Origin: DASQFI01 sp035633215
Lineage (GTDB): Bacteria; Acidobacteriota; Vicinamibacteria; Vicinamibacterales; SCN-69-37
Assembly (NCBI GenBank): GCA_035633215.1
Contig: DASQFI010000046.1
Span: 1 to 64,000, forward strand
Length of the DNA: 64,000 nucleotides
Reading direction: 5' to 3'
This document shows positions 1-9,922 of the stretch, in pieces. Made by a program: the position numbers and the translations under genes. How positions within the stretch are numbered: the stretch's first letter is position 1; every line of letters starts with the position of its first letter. The notes under the pieces are model-generated. The model was not told the origin of the DNA, ran no database searches, and saw only the letters and a list, made by a program, of their open reading frames with translations.

Positions 1-1836
<1,836 letters not shown>

Positions 1837-2023
1837 AATTGGCTGTGCCCGACCGGCCGAAGCCGGCAGGCGCAACTTGTTCAACCCGTTAGCCTGTTGA
1901 TTTGGCTCTCGGATTCATCCCACCGAAGCACCGTGCCACCGAAGCGGCCAGGTGCGAAGGTGGGCCGTTCAAGTAATGGATGGTTCGAAGCCCGAAGGCT
2001 CCGCCACCCGCTGATACTCGACG

Positions 2024-2061
2024 GGCTGTGCTTGCACGTTCTATCTAGTTTTCAAAGAACC
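2024..2061 (-). other. rRNA leader: boxA and proximal half of the 16S processing stem
   Basis: In the leader transcript, CTAGATAGAACGTG (plus 2035-2048) is the exact complement of the spacer segment at 164-177 on the other side of the 16S gene. A second block, GCACAGCC (plus 2024-2031), pairs with GGUUGUGC (plus 182-189) with one G-U pair. The result is a long helix closing the 16S loop, the usual RNase III precursor stem. Just upstream is the boxA-like GGTTCTTTGAAA (plus 2050-2061), repeated in the spacer at 65-76. The pairing is seen directly; the RNase III role is by analogy. Confidence 0.75.
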
Positions 2062-2149
2062 GAGGCCGTCCTGCCCAACAGGACGCCGCCGGAAATCCTT
2101 TCCGGCGTGTGACTTCCGGCGACAATTCCGCCAGAAGGCGAACCTTACA

Positions 2150-2179
2150 AATTTACGATAACCGTCAACCGTTTGTCAA
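2150..2179 (-). promoter_or_regulatory. rrnP: Probable rRNA operon promoter
   Basis: Reading the minus strand, a perfect -35 hexamer TTGACA (plus 2174-2179) is followed after 18 nt by TAAATT (plus 2150-2155), a 4/6 match to TATAAT. This puts transcription start near 2143, about 300 nt before mature 16S, with hairpin-forming leader sequence between (for example GTCCTG/CAGGAC near 2067-2083). No other candidate of similar quality was seen between the 16S leader and the next gene. Confidence 0.5.
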
Positions 2180-2342
2180 CCCGAATCAGGCACCGCTCCG
2201 CCGGTTTGGATCGCCGTCAGGGTGGGACCGAAGTCCCCAAAATGCCTTACAGGCGGGGGCCGCACCAGCCTTTCAGCTGGGCAGCAGGTGACGTAACGGA
2301 CTTTTACCTTATCGGTACGCCGTCCATCCGTCAACCCCGGCG

Positions 2343-2382
2343 GCCGCGCGTCTCGAGCGGTGATCGTCTGGAGACGCGCGGC
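2343..2382 (-). terminator. 12-bp perfect inverted repeat downstream of the S9 peptidase gene
   Basis: GCCGCGCGTCTC (2343-2354) and GAGACGCGCGGC (2371-2382) are perfect complements around a 16-nt loop. The hairpin lies 130 nt beyond the stop codon of the S9 peptidase and upstream of the rRNA promoter, so it could end read-through into the rRNA operon. There is no U-tract on either side, so an intrinsic terminator is not proven. The rest of 2180-2512 holds no convincing gene. Confidence 0.4.
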
Positions 2383-2512
2383 GTTTCGGTGTCGATCGGC
2401 AGCACGGACGATCGCCTCACCAGGCTCGTAAGATCGCTCGTTGGTGACGTGGTGATTTTGAAAAGCTTTGTGCCGCTCTTCAATCACCACCTCACCACAT
2501 CACAGAATCTTT

Positions 2513-4564
2513 TCAGTCCACGCCCGGAATGGCCTTCTTGCTCGCCGGCGTCCGGTACTTCTCGAACCACGCCATCAGATACAACTGCTGCAGCAGCTGA
2601 TGCGACGGCCGGCGCCAGCCGTGGTACTCCTCGGGCATCCGCACCATCAGCGTGTCGGCTTTCCGAAGCAGTTTCAGCGCCCGGTAGAACTCCTCGCTCT
2701 GCGAGATCGGCGTCCGCAAATCCGCTTCGCCCGTCATCAGCATCGTCGGCGTCGTGACGTTGGCGACGTAGTGCAGCGGCGACCGGACCGCGTACTCCAT
2801 CGGATCTTCCCACGGGTACTTCTGGAACTGCCGGTACCAGCCGGTGCCGTCCGTCGTGCCGACGAACGAGTGCCAGTCGATGACCGGGCGCATCGACACG
2901 GCCGCGCGGAAGCGATTCGTGTGGCCGACGATCCAGGCCGTGAGCACGCCGCCGCCCGACCCGCCGCACACGAACAGGTTTTCGGGATCGATCCAACCCT
3001 TGGCGATCGCGGCGTCGACACCGGCCATGAGGTCGTCGTAGTCCTTGCCGGGGTAGCTGTGCTGAATCCCGTTCACGAAGTCCTGTCCGTAGCCGGTCGA
3101 TCCGCGCGGGTTCGTCCAGAGCACCGCGTAGCCGTTGGCCGCGAAGTTCTGATAGCTCCAGCTCCAGCCGACGCTGTACATGCTCCACGGTCCGCCGTGA
3201 ATCCACAGAACCATCGGGTACTTCTTCGCCGGGTCGAAATTCGCCGGCTTCATCAGCCAGCCCTGCGCCTTCAGCCCGTCCTTGGCCGTGAACCACAGCT
3301 CTTCGGAGCTGGCGAGGGTCGTCCCGGTCAGGACGTCTGCGTTGACGTCCACGAGCACGCGCATGTCGGCCGGCTTCGACATCGAAAACGCGACGAGCTG
3401 GCCCGGCTGCCTGGCGTTCGAGCGGATCGCCGCGGCCTGGCCGTTCCTTGCGATCGACACGCTCGAGAGCACGTGCTCGCCGACCGTCATCGGCTTCGGC
3501 TTCAGGCCTTGATCAGCCGGTGCGAACCACGTGTTCTCCTCGCCCTCGGCCTGCATCGAATAGTAGACGCCGGACCCGTCCGGCGCCCACGCCATGTTCG
3601 ACGGCGAGCTCGGCAGACTGCCGGCCCACATCCGCTTTCGCGCGCCGGTCGAATCCATCAGATAGAGCTGGCTGAGATGGTTCGTGAAGTTCTTCTGGTC
3701 GTAGCCCGTGTAGGCGATCCAGCGGCCGTCGGGCGAGACTTCAGGCCCGGAATCCGGACCCTTGCGATCGGTCAGCGAGGCTGCCTCGCCCGTCGCGACG
3801 TTGACGGCATAGATCTCCGAGTCGCCGAGCAGATACTCCGCGTCGGGCTTCCGAATCCCCGAGACGAAGATCGTCTTGCCGTCCGTCGACCAGGCCGGGG
3901 CGGAGTGATTGAAGTTGCCGTTCGTCACCTGCCGCGGCGTGCCGCCGACCGTCGCATCGACGACGTAGACGTGGGTGTAGCCCTTGGTCGTGGGACCCGA
4001 TCCGTCGGACGCCCAGGAGGGACGATCGATCACGACCGCGCCGCGGGCCAGTTGTGATCCGCGCGGCACGGGCGGCAGCCTCACCGGCAGGATCGGCGTC
4101 TCGTCGGGAATCAAGCTCGTGAAGGCGATCTGCTTGCCGTCGGGCGACCAGGTGATCGACGCGGGCGCGCGCTCGAGGCGCGTCAGCTGATAGGTCTCGC
4201 GCGTGTCCACCCACATGGCGTGGAGCTGCGACGACCCCGAGCGGTTCGACATGAACGCGATCCGCTTGCCGTCCGGCGACCAGACCGGCGACGAGTCGTT
4301 CCACGCGCCGTCGGTAAGCTGACGGAGGCGATCGCCGTTGATGTCGATGACCCAGAGATTGGACTGATTCTGATCTCGGGTCAGGTCGACGTATCCGCGG
4401 GAGAAGAGAATGGTGCCGCCGTCCGGCGAAATCGCCGGACTCGAAATCGACTCCATCTGAAAATACGTCGCTTTGTCGAGGTACTTGGGCTGCTGCGCGG
4501 CAGGGATCGCGACGGCGGCCACGAGCACGAGAGCGAGCGAGACAAATGTCACTCGGCTTCGCAT
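2513..4564 (-). CDS. S9 family prolyl oligopeptidase-type serine peptidase, secreted
   Basis: This is a 683-residue exported peptidase of the acylaminoacyl-peptidase/dipeptidyl-peptidase type. The first 24 residues are a signal peptide (MRSR, a hydrophobic LALVLVAAVAI core, then PAAQQ). Residues about 40-400 contain WD40/PD40-like propeller blades with repeated SPDG motifs. The C-terminal alpha/beta hydrolase has the nucleophile in GGSGGG (Ser about 536), an Asp in GEADLRTP (about 615) and a His in EEYHGW (about 648). The start at 4564 is chosen because it has an AGGAGG ribosome site and begins the signal peptide; a longer frame 27 codons upstream has neither. It probably digests peptides in the periplasm. 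Confidence 0.92.
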   Translation of the reverse strand: MRSRVTFVSLALVLVAAVAIPAAQQPKYLDKATYFQMESISSPAISPDGGTILFSRGYVDLTRDQNQSNLWVIDINGDRLRQLTDGAWNDSSPVWSPDGKRIAFMSNRSGSSQLHAMWVDTRETYQLTRLERAPASITWSPDGKQIAFTSLIPDETPILPVRLPPVPRGSQLARGAVVIDRPSWASDGSGPTTKGYTHVYVVDATVGGTPRQVTNGNFNHSAPAWSTDGKTIFVSGIRKPDAEYLLGDSEIYAVNVATGEAASLTDRKGPDSGPEVSPDGRWIAYTGYDQKNFTNHLSQLYLMDSTGARKRMWAGSLPSSPSNMAWAPDGSGVYYSMQAEGEENTWFAPADQGLKPKPMTVGEHVLSSVSIARNGQAAAIRSNARQPGQLVAFSMSKPADMRVLVDVNADVLTGTTLASSEELWFTAKDGLKAQGWLMKPANFDPAKKYPMVLWIHGGPWSMYSVGWSWSYQNFAANGYAVLWTNPRGSTGYGQDFVNGIQHSYPGKDYDDLMAGVDAAIAKGWIDPENLFVCGGSGGGVLTAWIVGHTNRFRAAVSMRPVIDWHSFVGTTDGTGWYRQFQKYPWEDPMEYAVRSPLHYVANVTTPTMLMTGEADLRTPISQSEEFYRALKLLRKADTLMVRMPEEYHGWRRPSHQLLQQLYLMAWFEKYRTPASKKAIPGVD

Positions 4565-4612
4565 GGCATCCTCCTGGAGATGTCGTTGTGCGGGGAAGTG
4601 TAACTCAGGACA

Positions 4613-4659
4613 GAGGCTCAAAGGCTCAAAGGCCAAAAGGCTCAACGGCGCAGACGCGG
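4613..4659. repeat. AGGCTCAAA-type tandem repeat (copy 1)
   Basis: Degenerate 9-bp units of the type AGGCKCAAA run through the gap between the S9 peptidase start and the tyrS stop. The same words occur in both orientations at 23532-23611, so this is a dispersed family. It lies entirely in intergenic DNA. Confidence 0.55.
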
Positions 4660-4666
4660 GGACACC

Positions 4667-5881
4667 TCAATCCCGCAGGATCGCCTTTACGGCCTTCCGG
4701 CCGACCTCCAGGATGACCGAGCCGCGCGAGGCATCGATGCGCGTCTTGATGTCGGTGAGCTTTTCCCGATCGACCTTCACGCCGCCCTGCTGGATCTTGC
4801 GTGTGGCCTCGCTGGTCGAGGTCGCGAGCCCGGCTTCGACGACGAGCCTGGCGAGGGCGATCTGGCCGTCGACCGCGACCCGGACCTCCGGCAGCGAGTC
4901 GGCCGAGAGCTCACCCCGCGTGAATCGCGCCTCGAAGGCCGCCGCCGCCCGGTCGGCCTCGGCGCTGGAATGAAAGTCAGCCACGATCCGTTTCGCCAGA
5001 TCCACCTTGGCCTGCTTCGGGTGCAGGGCGCCATCCGCCGTCTGCCGGCGCATGGTCTCGACCTCGGACGTCGTCGCGTCCGTCACAAGCAGGTAGTACC
5101 GCCACATCAGCTCGTCGCTGATGGACATGAGCTTGCCGAACATCTCGTCTGCCGACTCCGTGACGCCGACGTAATTGCCGAGGCTCTTCGACATCTTTTC
5201 GACGCCGTCCAGGCCCTCGAGCAGCGGCGTCGTCATCACCACCTGCGGCTCGAGCTGGTAGTTCGACATCAAATCGCGACCCACATTCAGATTGAAGAGC
5301 TGGTCGGTACCGCCGAGCTCGACGTCGGCTTTGAGGAACACCGAGTCGTACGCCTGCGCGAGCGGGTACAGAAACTCGTGGACGGCGATTGGCTTGCCGG
5401 TCTCGTAGCGCTGCTTGAAATCGCGGCGCTCGAGCATCTGGGCGACGTTGTAGCGCGCTGCCAGCCGGACCATCCCGTCGGCGCCGAGGGCACCGAGCCA
5501 GCGGGAGTTGAAATCGATCACGGTCTTCGCGCGGTCGAGGATCCTGAAAACCTGCGTCTTGTACGTCTCGGCGTTGCTGGCAATCTCTTCCGGCGTGAGC
5601 GGCGGCCGGGTCTTCGATCGGCCAGTCGGGTCGCCGATCATGCCGGTGAAATCGCCGATGACGAAGATCACGCGATGGCCGAGGTCCTGAAAGTGCTTCA
5701 TCTTTCTCAGGAGCACGGTGTGGCCGAGATGGAGGTCCGGGGCCGTCGGATCGAAGCCCACTTTCACCGTGAGCGGGGTGCCGGTCCTGGCACAGCGCTC
5801 GAGCTTCGCCTTGAGCTCGCCCGCGCGGACGACGTCCACGCAGCCCTTTGTGAGATAGGACAGTTGTTCGTCGAGCGTCAC
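4667..5881 (-). CDS. tyrS: Tyrosine--tRNA ligase
   Basis: Class Ic aminoacyl-tRNA synthetase of 404 residues that charges tRNA-Tyr. The HIGH signature is HLGH (residues 51-54) after the GFDPTAPDL block, and KMSKS is at 229-233. The tyrosine-binding segment around residues 170-200 (VHEFLYPLAQAYDS, ELGGTDQ) and a C-terminal S4 RNA-binding domain (about 340-400, IQQGGVKVD) are present. Length and motif spacing fit the bacterial TyrZ-like subtype. It is preceded by a permease remnant on the opposite strand and followed by a short repeat, so it is probably transcribed alone. Confidence 0.97.
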   Translation of the reverse strand: MTLDEQLSYLTKGCVDVVRAGELKAKLERCARTGTPLTVKVGFDPTAPDLHLGHTVLLRKMKHFQDLGHRVIFVIGDFTGMIGDPTGRSKTRPPLTPEEIASNAETYKTQVFRILDRAKTVIDFNSRWLGALGADGMVRLAARYNVAQMLERRDFKQRYETGKPIAVHEFLYPLAQAYDSVFLKADVELGGTDQLFNLNVGRDLMSNYQLEPQVVMTTPLLEGLDGVEKMSKSLGNYVGVTESADEMFGKLMSISDELMWRYYLLVTDATTSEVETMRRQTADGALHPKQAKVDLAKRIVADFHSSAEADRAAAAFEARFTRGELSADSLPEVRVAVDGQIALARLVVEAGLATSTSEATRKIQQGGVKVDREKLTDIKTRIDASRGSVILEVGRKAVKAILRD

Positions 5882-5885
5882 GGCG

Positions 5886-6292
5886 GAACTTTATCGCGTG
5901 TCGGTGTCTTCTTCACTCACGTGCTCGCGGGGCCTGTTCGCTATAGCGACGCTCGTCATGGCCGCAATCGGACTGTACGGCGTCACGTCGCAGGCGGTCT
6001 CGGGTCGGCGTCGCGAGTTCGGCATCCGGCCGGCGCGAGCCGGTCGGACATCTATCTGCTGGTGCTTCGACGCGGATTCCAGCTCGTCGCCATCGGCGTA
6101 CTCGTGGGTCTGGCAGCCGTCGCTGGGCTCGGCCGCGTGCTCGGAAGCCAGCTCTACGAAACCGCACCGACCGATCCGGTGACGCTCGGCCTGGCGGCCG
6201 TACTGCTCCTGACCGCCGCGCTTGCCGCCCACGTCGTGCCGCTGCGGCGCGCGACCGGCATCCAGCCGAACCTGACGCTGCGCGGAGAGTGA
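5886..6292 (+). pseudogene. Remnant of an ADOP/MacB-type FtsX permease, frameshifted
   Basis: Two overlapping plus frames together encode the last ~130 residues of an ABC-transporter permease of the FtsX/MacB class. Frame one reads LVMAAIGLYGVTSQAV and ends in RRREFGIR (to 6029). Frame two resumes with GASRSDIYLLVLRRG (from 6032) and ends in PLRRATGIQPNLTLRGE. Family members have a three-residue MAL between these blocks; here only two nucleotides remain, a net loss of about 7 nt and hence the frameshift. The rest of the gene is absent, since tyrS begins at 5881 on the other strand. Such duplicated orphan permeases are abundant in Acidobacteriota. The stop lies 1 bp from the purN stop. Confidence 0.85.
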
Positions 6293-6293
6293 G

Positions 6294-6908
6294 TCAGGAG
6301 AACATCACGCGCCGGCCGTCGACCTTCCATCCTCCATCGAGCACGCGTTGGATCGCCCGCGGGTAGATCTCGTGCTCCACCGTCAGGATCCGATCGGCCA
6401 ACGACTCGGCTGTGTCGCCGTCGAGGACCGGCACGGCGGCCTGCATGACGATCGGCCCGGCGTCGAGGTCGGGCGTCACGAAATGCACCGTCACGCCCGA
6501 GACTGTCACACCGTGGTCGAACGCCTGCCGCTGCGCGTGCGCGCCGGGGAACGCGGGAAGCAGCGCGGGGTGGACGTTCAGAATCGCATTCGGAAACGCC
6601 GCGCAGAACGCCGGACCGAGCCGGCGCATGAATCCCGCCAGGCACACGATCTTCGCCTCACGAGATTTGATCGCGTCGGCGAGCGCGGCATCGAACGCGT
6701 CGCGCGACGGATAGTCGCCGTGTGGCATCACGCGCGTCTCGATGTCGGCGGCCTGCGCGAGTGACAGTCCTGGCGCGTCGGCGCGGTTCGAAATCACGAC
6801 GGCGATCCTGGCGCGCAGCCGCCCCCCACGAATCGCCTGGATGATCGCCTGCAGATTGCTGCCACGGCCGGAGATCAGGACGGCGAGGGGGACGGGGGAT
6901 TTTTCCAC
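6294..6908 (-). CDS. purN: Phosphoribosylglycinamide formyltransferase (GART)
   Basis: Third step of de novo IMP synthesis: formyl transfer from 10-formyl-THF to GAR. The 204-residue length is standard. The phosphate-binding GRGSNLQAII is near residue 14, the catalytic Asn/His lie in NAILNVHPALLPAFPG, and the Asp in VTPDLDAGP. The start is GTG at 6908; no closer ATG keeps the N-terminal strand, and the Shine-Dalgarno match is poor. It is separated from purM by 692 bp containing a transposase gene on the opposite strand, whereas purM and purN are usually adjacent. Its promoter is therefore uncertain. Confidence 0.96.
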   Translation of the reverse strand: MEKSPVPLAVLISGRGSNLQAIIQAIRGGRLRARIAVVISNRADAPGLSLAQAADIETRVMPHGDYPSRDAFDAALADAIKSREAKIVCLAGFMRRLGPAFCAAFPNAILNVHPALLPAFPGAHAQRQAFDHGVTVSGVTVHFVTPDLDAGPIVMQAAVPVLDGDTAESLADRILTVEHEIYPRAIQRVLDGGWKVDGRRVMFS

Positions 6909-6955
6909 AGGTTTCCACAGCCAGGTGCCGGAGGTCGCGATTCCAATCGGCCGGC

Positions 6956-7894
6956 ATGTCGCTTGCGAAGGCCAAGGCCCTTATGCCTCGTCGCCCTCGC
7001 CATTCGCTGCCCGGCCCATTCTTCCACGTCATCAACCGAGGAGTGCGCAGGTTCCCGATTTTCGCGCGCCCGCTCGACTATCGCGCGTTTCTCGGGGTTC
7101 TCAGCACAGGCCTCGAACGGTATCCGGTGCGACTCGTGACGTACTGCGTGCTCTCCAACCACTGGCACCTGGTGGTCGACACAGCGACCCCTGCGACCCT
7201 TTCGCGGTTCATGAGATGGGTAACTGCTACCCATGCGATTCGATGGCATCGTCGACACCAGACCATCGGGCAAGAACCGCTCTATCAAGGCCGTTTCAAG
7301 GCGTTCCCGATCGGGAGCGCGGCGCAGCTCATTCGCGTGTGCCGGTATGTCGAACGGAATGCGCTGTCGGCGAAGCTCGTCCGTCGCGCGCAGGACTGGC
7401 CCTGGTGCAGCTTGTCGCAGCGGCTTCATCTCGATACCCGGGTTCCGCTGACGACGGCGCCGTTCCTCGCCTCCGCAGCCTGGGCCGACCACGTGAACGC
7501 CGCTCAGCCGCTGCAGGATCTCATCGAGGCACGACTGTGGGAGATTGCCGGGAGCGTGGAGGCAACTGCCGCCGAAGCTTCGCGAAGGCGGCCCGTCCCC
7601 TTATCTGACCCTTCCCACGACCCAGGCACGGTCGTCGGAGAGAGTGGCGAGGACGGCGTCGACGGCGTCGGGGCTGCAGACGAGAATCAGGCCGACGCCC
7701 ATGTTGAAGACGCGAAACATCTCGTCGTCGCCGATCCCGCCGGCGCGCTGGAGCCAGCCAAACAGCGCCGGCGGCGTCCAGCTGCCGCGATCCAGGGTGA
7801 ACCCGCGCCCCTCCGGCAGCGCCCGCGGAAGGTTCTCCGTGATGCCGCCGCCGGTGATGTGCGCCATGCCCTTAATCGACCGCGATACGAGTAG
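6956..7894 (+). mobile_element. REP-associated tyrosine transposase (RAYT, IS200/TnpA_REP family)
   Basis: A Y1/HUH single-strand transposase. The N-terminus has HVINRGV (24-30), the HUH pair lies in SNHWHLVV (His69 and His71), and the nucleophile is probably Tyr131 in RYVERNALSAKLV. Typical RAYTs are about 220 residues and start at MPRRPRHS, here codon 10 (position 6983). The frame continues to 312 residues because the native stop seems lost: codons beyond about 7600 run antisense through the 3' end of purM and are unlikely to be functional. It lies between purM and purN, opposite to the operon. RAYTs are domesticated transposases that mobilise short palindromes, several of which occur in this window. 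Confidence 0.88.
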
Positions 7895-8596
7895 CGGCGC
7901 GAGCGGCTTCAAGTACGACCGGTGCGGCCGCAGCAGGGCCTCCCCCACGGACTCGCCGAGCTCGGGCACGTAGCTGTCGACGTCGAGCTTCAGCGTGTCG
8001 AACGCAATCCGCCGCGCGAGTGAGTAGCCGTTGGTGTGCAGACCGGCCGACGGCAGCGCGATGAGCACGTCGCCGGCGACGATCGTCCGGCCGTCGACGA
8101 TGTCCGCGCGGCGCACCTGGCCGACGATGAACCCGGCGAGATCGTACTCGCCATCGGCGTAGAAGCCGGGCATTTCGGCGGTCTCGCCGCCGAGCAGCGC
8201 GCAGCCGTTCTCCTTGCACGCCGCGGCGACGCCCGTGACGATCTGCTCGGCCACGTCCGGCGCGAGCCGGCCTGTCGCGAGGTAGTCGAGGAAGAACAGC
8301 GGGCGCGCGCCCTGGACCAGGATGTCGTTGACGCAGTGGTTGACGAGGTCGCGGCCGATCGTGTGGTGCACGCCGGCAAGGAACGCGACCTTGAGTTTCG
8401 TGCCGACGCCGTCGGCGCTCGCGACGAGCACCGGATCCGGCGACGCCGGGTCGAGCGCGAAAAGCCCGCCGAACGATCCGACACCCGAGAGCACGCCGGA
8501 CGTGTATGTCCCGCGGGCCAGTTGCTTGATCCGCCGGACGACTTCGTTGCCGGCGTCGATGTCGACGCCGGATTGGCGATAGTCGATCTCCGCCAT
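7601..8596 (-). CDS. purM: Phosphoribosylformylglycinamidine cyclo-ligase (AIR synthetase)
   Basis: Fifth step of IMP synthesis, ATP-dependent closure of FGAM to AIR. The 331 residues contain the family blocks SADGVGTKLKVA, HCVNDILVQGARPLFFLDY, GGETAEMPGFY and GLHTNGYSLAR, and the C-terminal ITGGGITENLPR. The start codon directly abuts the stop of the upstream HEAT-repeat gene, which implies translational coupling. The 3' end is overlapped on the other strand by the extended RAYT frame. Without the insertion it would be followed directly by purN. Confidence 0.97.
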   Translation of the reverse strand: MAEIDYRQSGVDIDAGNEVVRRIKQLARGTYTSGVLSGVGSFGGLFALDPASPDPVLVASADGVGTKLKVAFLAGVHHTIGRDLVNHCVNDILVQGARPLFFLDYLATGRLAPDVAEQIVTGVAAACKENGCALLGGETAEMPGFYADGEYDLAGFIVGQVRRADIVDGRTIVAGDVLIALPSAGLHTNGYSLARRIAFDTLKLDVDSYVPELGESVGEALLRPHRSYLKPLAPLLVSRSIKGMAHITGGGITENLPRALPEGRGFTLDRGSWTPPALFGWLQRAGGIGDDEMFRVFNMGVGLILVCSPDAVDAVLATLSDDRAWVVGRVR

Positions 8597-9922
8597 TCAG
8601 AACTCCAGCTTCTGAATCAGGGCCTCCGCCACCAGGCGTCGTGGAGACCCGGCTGGGGCACCCCAGTACGCCTTTCGGATTTCGACGAAGAAACGTTCTT
8701 CTTCGAAGTCTTCGGACAACATGTCGAAAGCATCCTGCACGAGTTCGAGAGCGCCGTCGCGATCCTTTCGGGACTCGAGCGCCGTGAGGAGCGCGCCCGG
8801 ATTCCGAAGCGCCGCCATCCCCACGGCCAGCGCGATCGGCGCACGCGCCGGATCCTTGGCGGGCACGCCCGCGTCGATCAGGACTTCGAGCGCGCCGGGG
8901 CGTCCGCGCGCGGCGAGCACGCCAAAGCCGTGCGCGACGCCGCGAAGCACGTCCTGGTAGCCGTCGTTCTTCGCGGCGATGCCAAGCGTCTTTTTCAGAA
9001 ACTCTTCATGTCCGGCGCAGTTCAGGCCCATCAGGCAGAGGGAGGCCGAGATCGTCGGCTGGACATCGCGCGGCGCCGACTTCTGCAAGGCGCCCAGGAG
9101 CGGCGCCTGCGACGTGTCGCCGATTTTTCCAAGCGCGGTAATCGCATCATCCTGCAACGGCCCCTCGAGCTTGGCCACTTCGGCGATCTCGGCGACCGCG
9201 TATTTCCCGTCGTAGTCGCCGATCGCTTCGATGAGCGCGCCGCGGAAGAAATCCTCGCCGCGCGCGATGAGCGGCACGAGCACGGCGCGGGCGCGAGGAT
9301 CGGACCCGTGCGCGGCGATCGCGCGGGTGAGCGCCGGCCGCACGAATTCGGATCGTTCCTTCGTCAGCCGGTCAAGCAGGGCCGGCAGGTTCTCGGGATC
9401 CGGGTTGTGCTCGAACCACGCGAACGCGACGGTCCGCAGGCGATCGTTGCGGTCGGCCTGGACCTCCCGCATCACGTCGCGCGCGGTCGGCCCGGCGAGG
9501 ACGCCAAGAAGCGTCAGCGCCCGAAAGCGCGCGTACTCATCGGCATGGGCCCGCGACGCCTTCGCGAGAGCCGGCACCGCCACCTCCGGGCTCGCGCGCC
9601 GGATGAGCCGTGCCGCATTGGTCCGGGTGGCGTAGTCGAACGAACCGAGTTTGTCGATCGCGGAGTCGACGTCCGCAGCGGTCGGCGCCGCACCGGCGGC
9701 GGGTGTCTGCGGGGCAGCGGGCGATTGCGCGCCGTCGTTTCGATCGACGCGCGCGGCGGTCCCCGCCGGCACCGAAACCGCGACGAGCATCGCCGCCAGA
9801 GCGAGAGCCGTTCTCACTTTCCCGTAGCGAGCCAATGGCCGAATTCGGCCGAAAGTCTCGCGACCCATGTCGGTCTTGCCTCTACGAGGAAGTGAGAACG
9901 GCTCGAGCATCCTGATCATCAT
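8597..9922 (-). CDS. HEAT-repeat protein embedded in the purine operon
   Basis: A 441-residue protein of unknown function between purF and purM. From about residue 100 to the end it consists of degenerate helical repeats (DRLRTVAFAWFEHNPD, RPALTRAIAAHG, DDAITALGKIGD), typical of HEAT/PBS-lyase scaffolds. A hydrophobic stretch near residues 40-60 (ALALAAMLVAVSVPAG) looks like a signal peptide or anchor. The ATG at 9922 overlaps the purF stop (ATGA); ATGs at 9910 and 9868 are alternatives. The first ~35 codons, LEPFSLPRR to KVRTA, are encoded by a 100-bp dispersed inverted-repeat element (9805-9904), so the original start may have been closer to the hydrophobic segment. No enzymatic motif was seen. 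Confidence 0.8.
   Translation of the reverse strand: MMIRMLEPFSLPRRGKTDMGRETFGRIRPLARYGKVRTALALAAMLVAVSVPAGTAARVDRNDGAQSPAAPQTPAAGAAPTAADVDSAIDKLGSFDYATRTNAARLIRRASPEVAVPALAKASRAHADEYARFRALTLLGVLAGPTARDVMREVQADRNDRLRTVAFAWFEHNPDPENLPALLDRLTKERSEFVRPALTRAIAAHGSDPRARAVLVPLIARGEDFFRGALIEAIGDYDGKYAVAEIAEVAKLEGPLQDDAITALGKIGDTSQAPLLGALQKSAPRDVQPTISASLCLMGLNCAGHEEFLKKTLGIAAKNDGYQDVLRGVAHGFGVLAARGRPGALEVLIDAGVPAKDPARAPIALAVGMAALRNPGALLTALESRKDRDGALELVQDAFDMLSEDFEEERFFVEIRKAYWGAPAGSPRRLVAEALIQKLEF
9805..9904. repeat. 100-bp element with 23-bp terminal inverted repeats (copy 1)
   Basis: The left end GAGCCGTTCTCACTTTCCCG (from 9805, ending TAG at 9827) is complementary to the right end 9882-9904 with two mismatches. 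The centre contains the 14-bp palindrome GGCCGAATTCGGCC (9837-9850). A second copy of exactly the same length is at 34479-34578 with an identical right end and a largely matching 54-bp interior. Here it lies just inside the HEAT-protein gene next to the purF stop. It behaves like a MITE or REP-type element. Confidence 0.8.

Noticed and set aside
6900..6920. DnaA-box-like TTTTCCACA followed by GTTTCCACA
   Set aside because: Only two loose boxes inside the purN start region; there is no dnaA, dnaN or AT-rich unwinding element nearby, so no replication origin is claimed.
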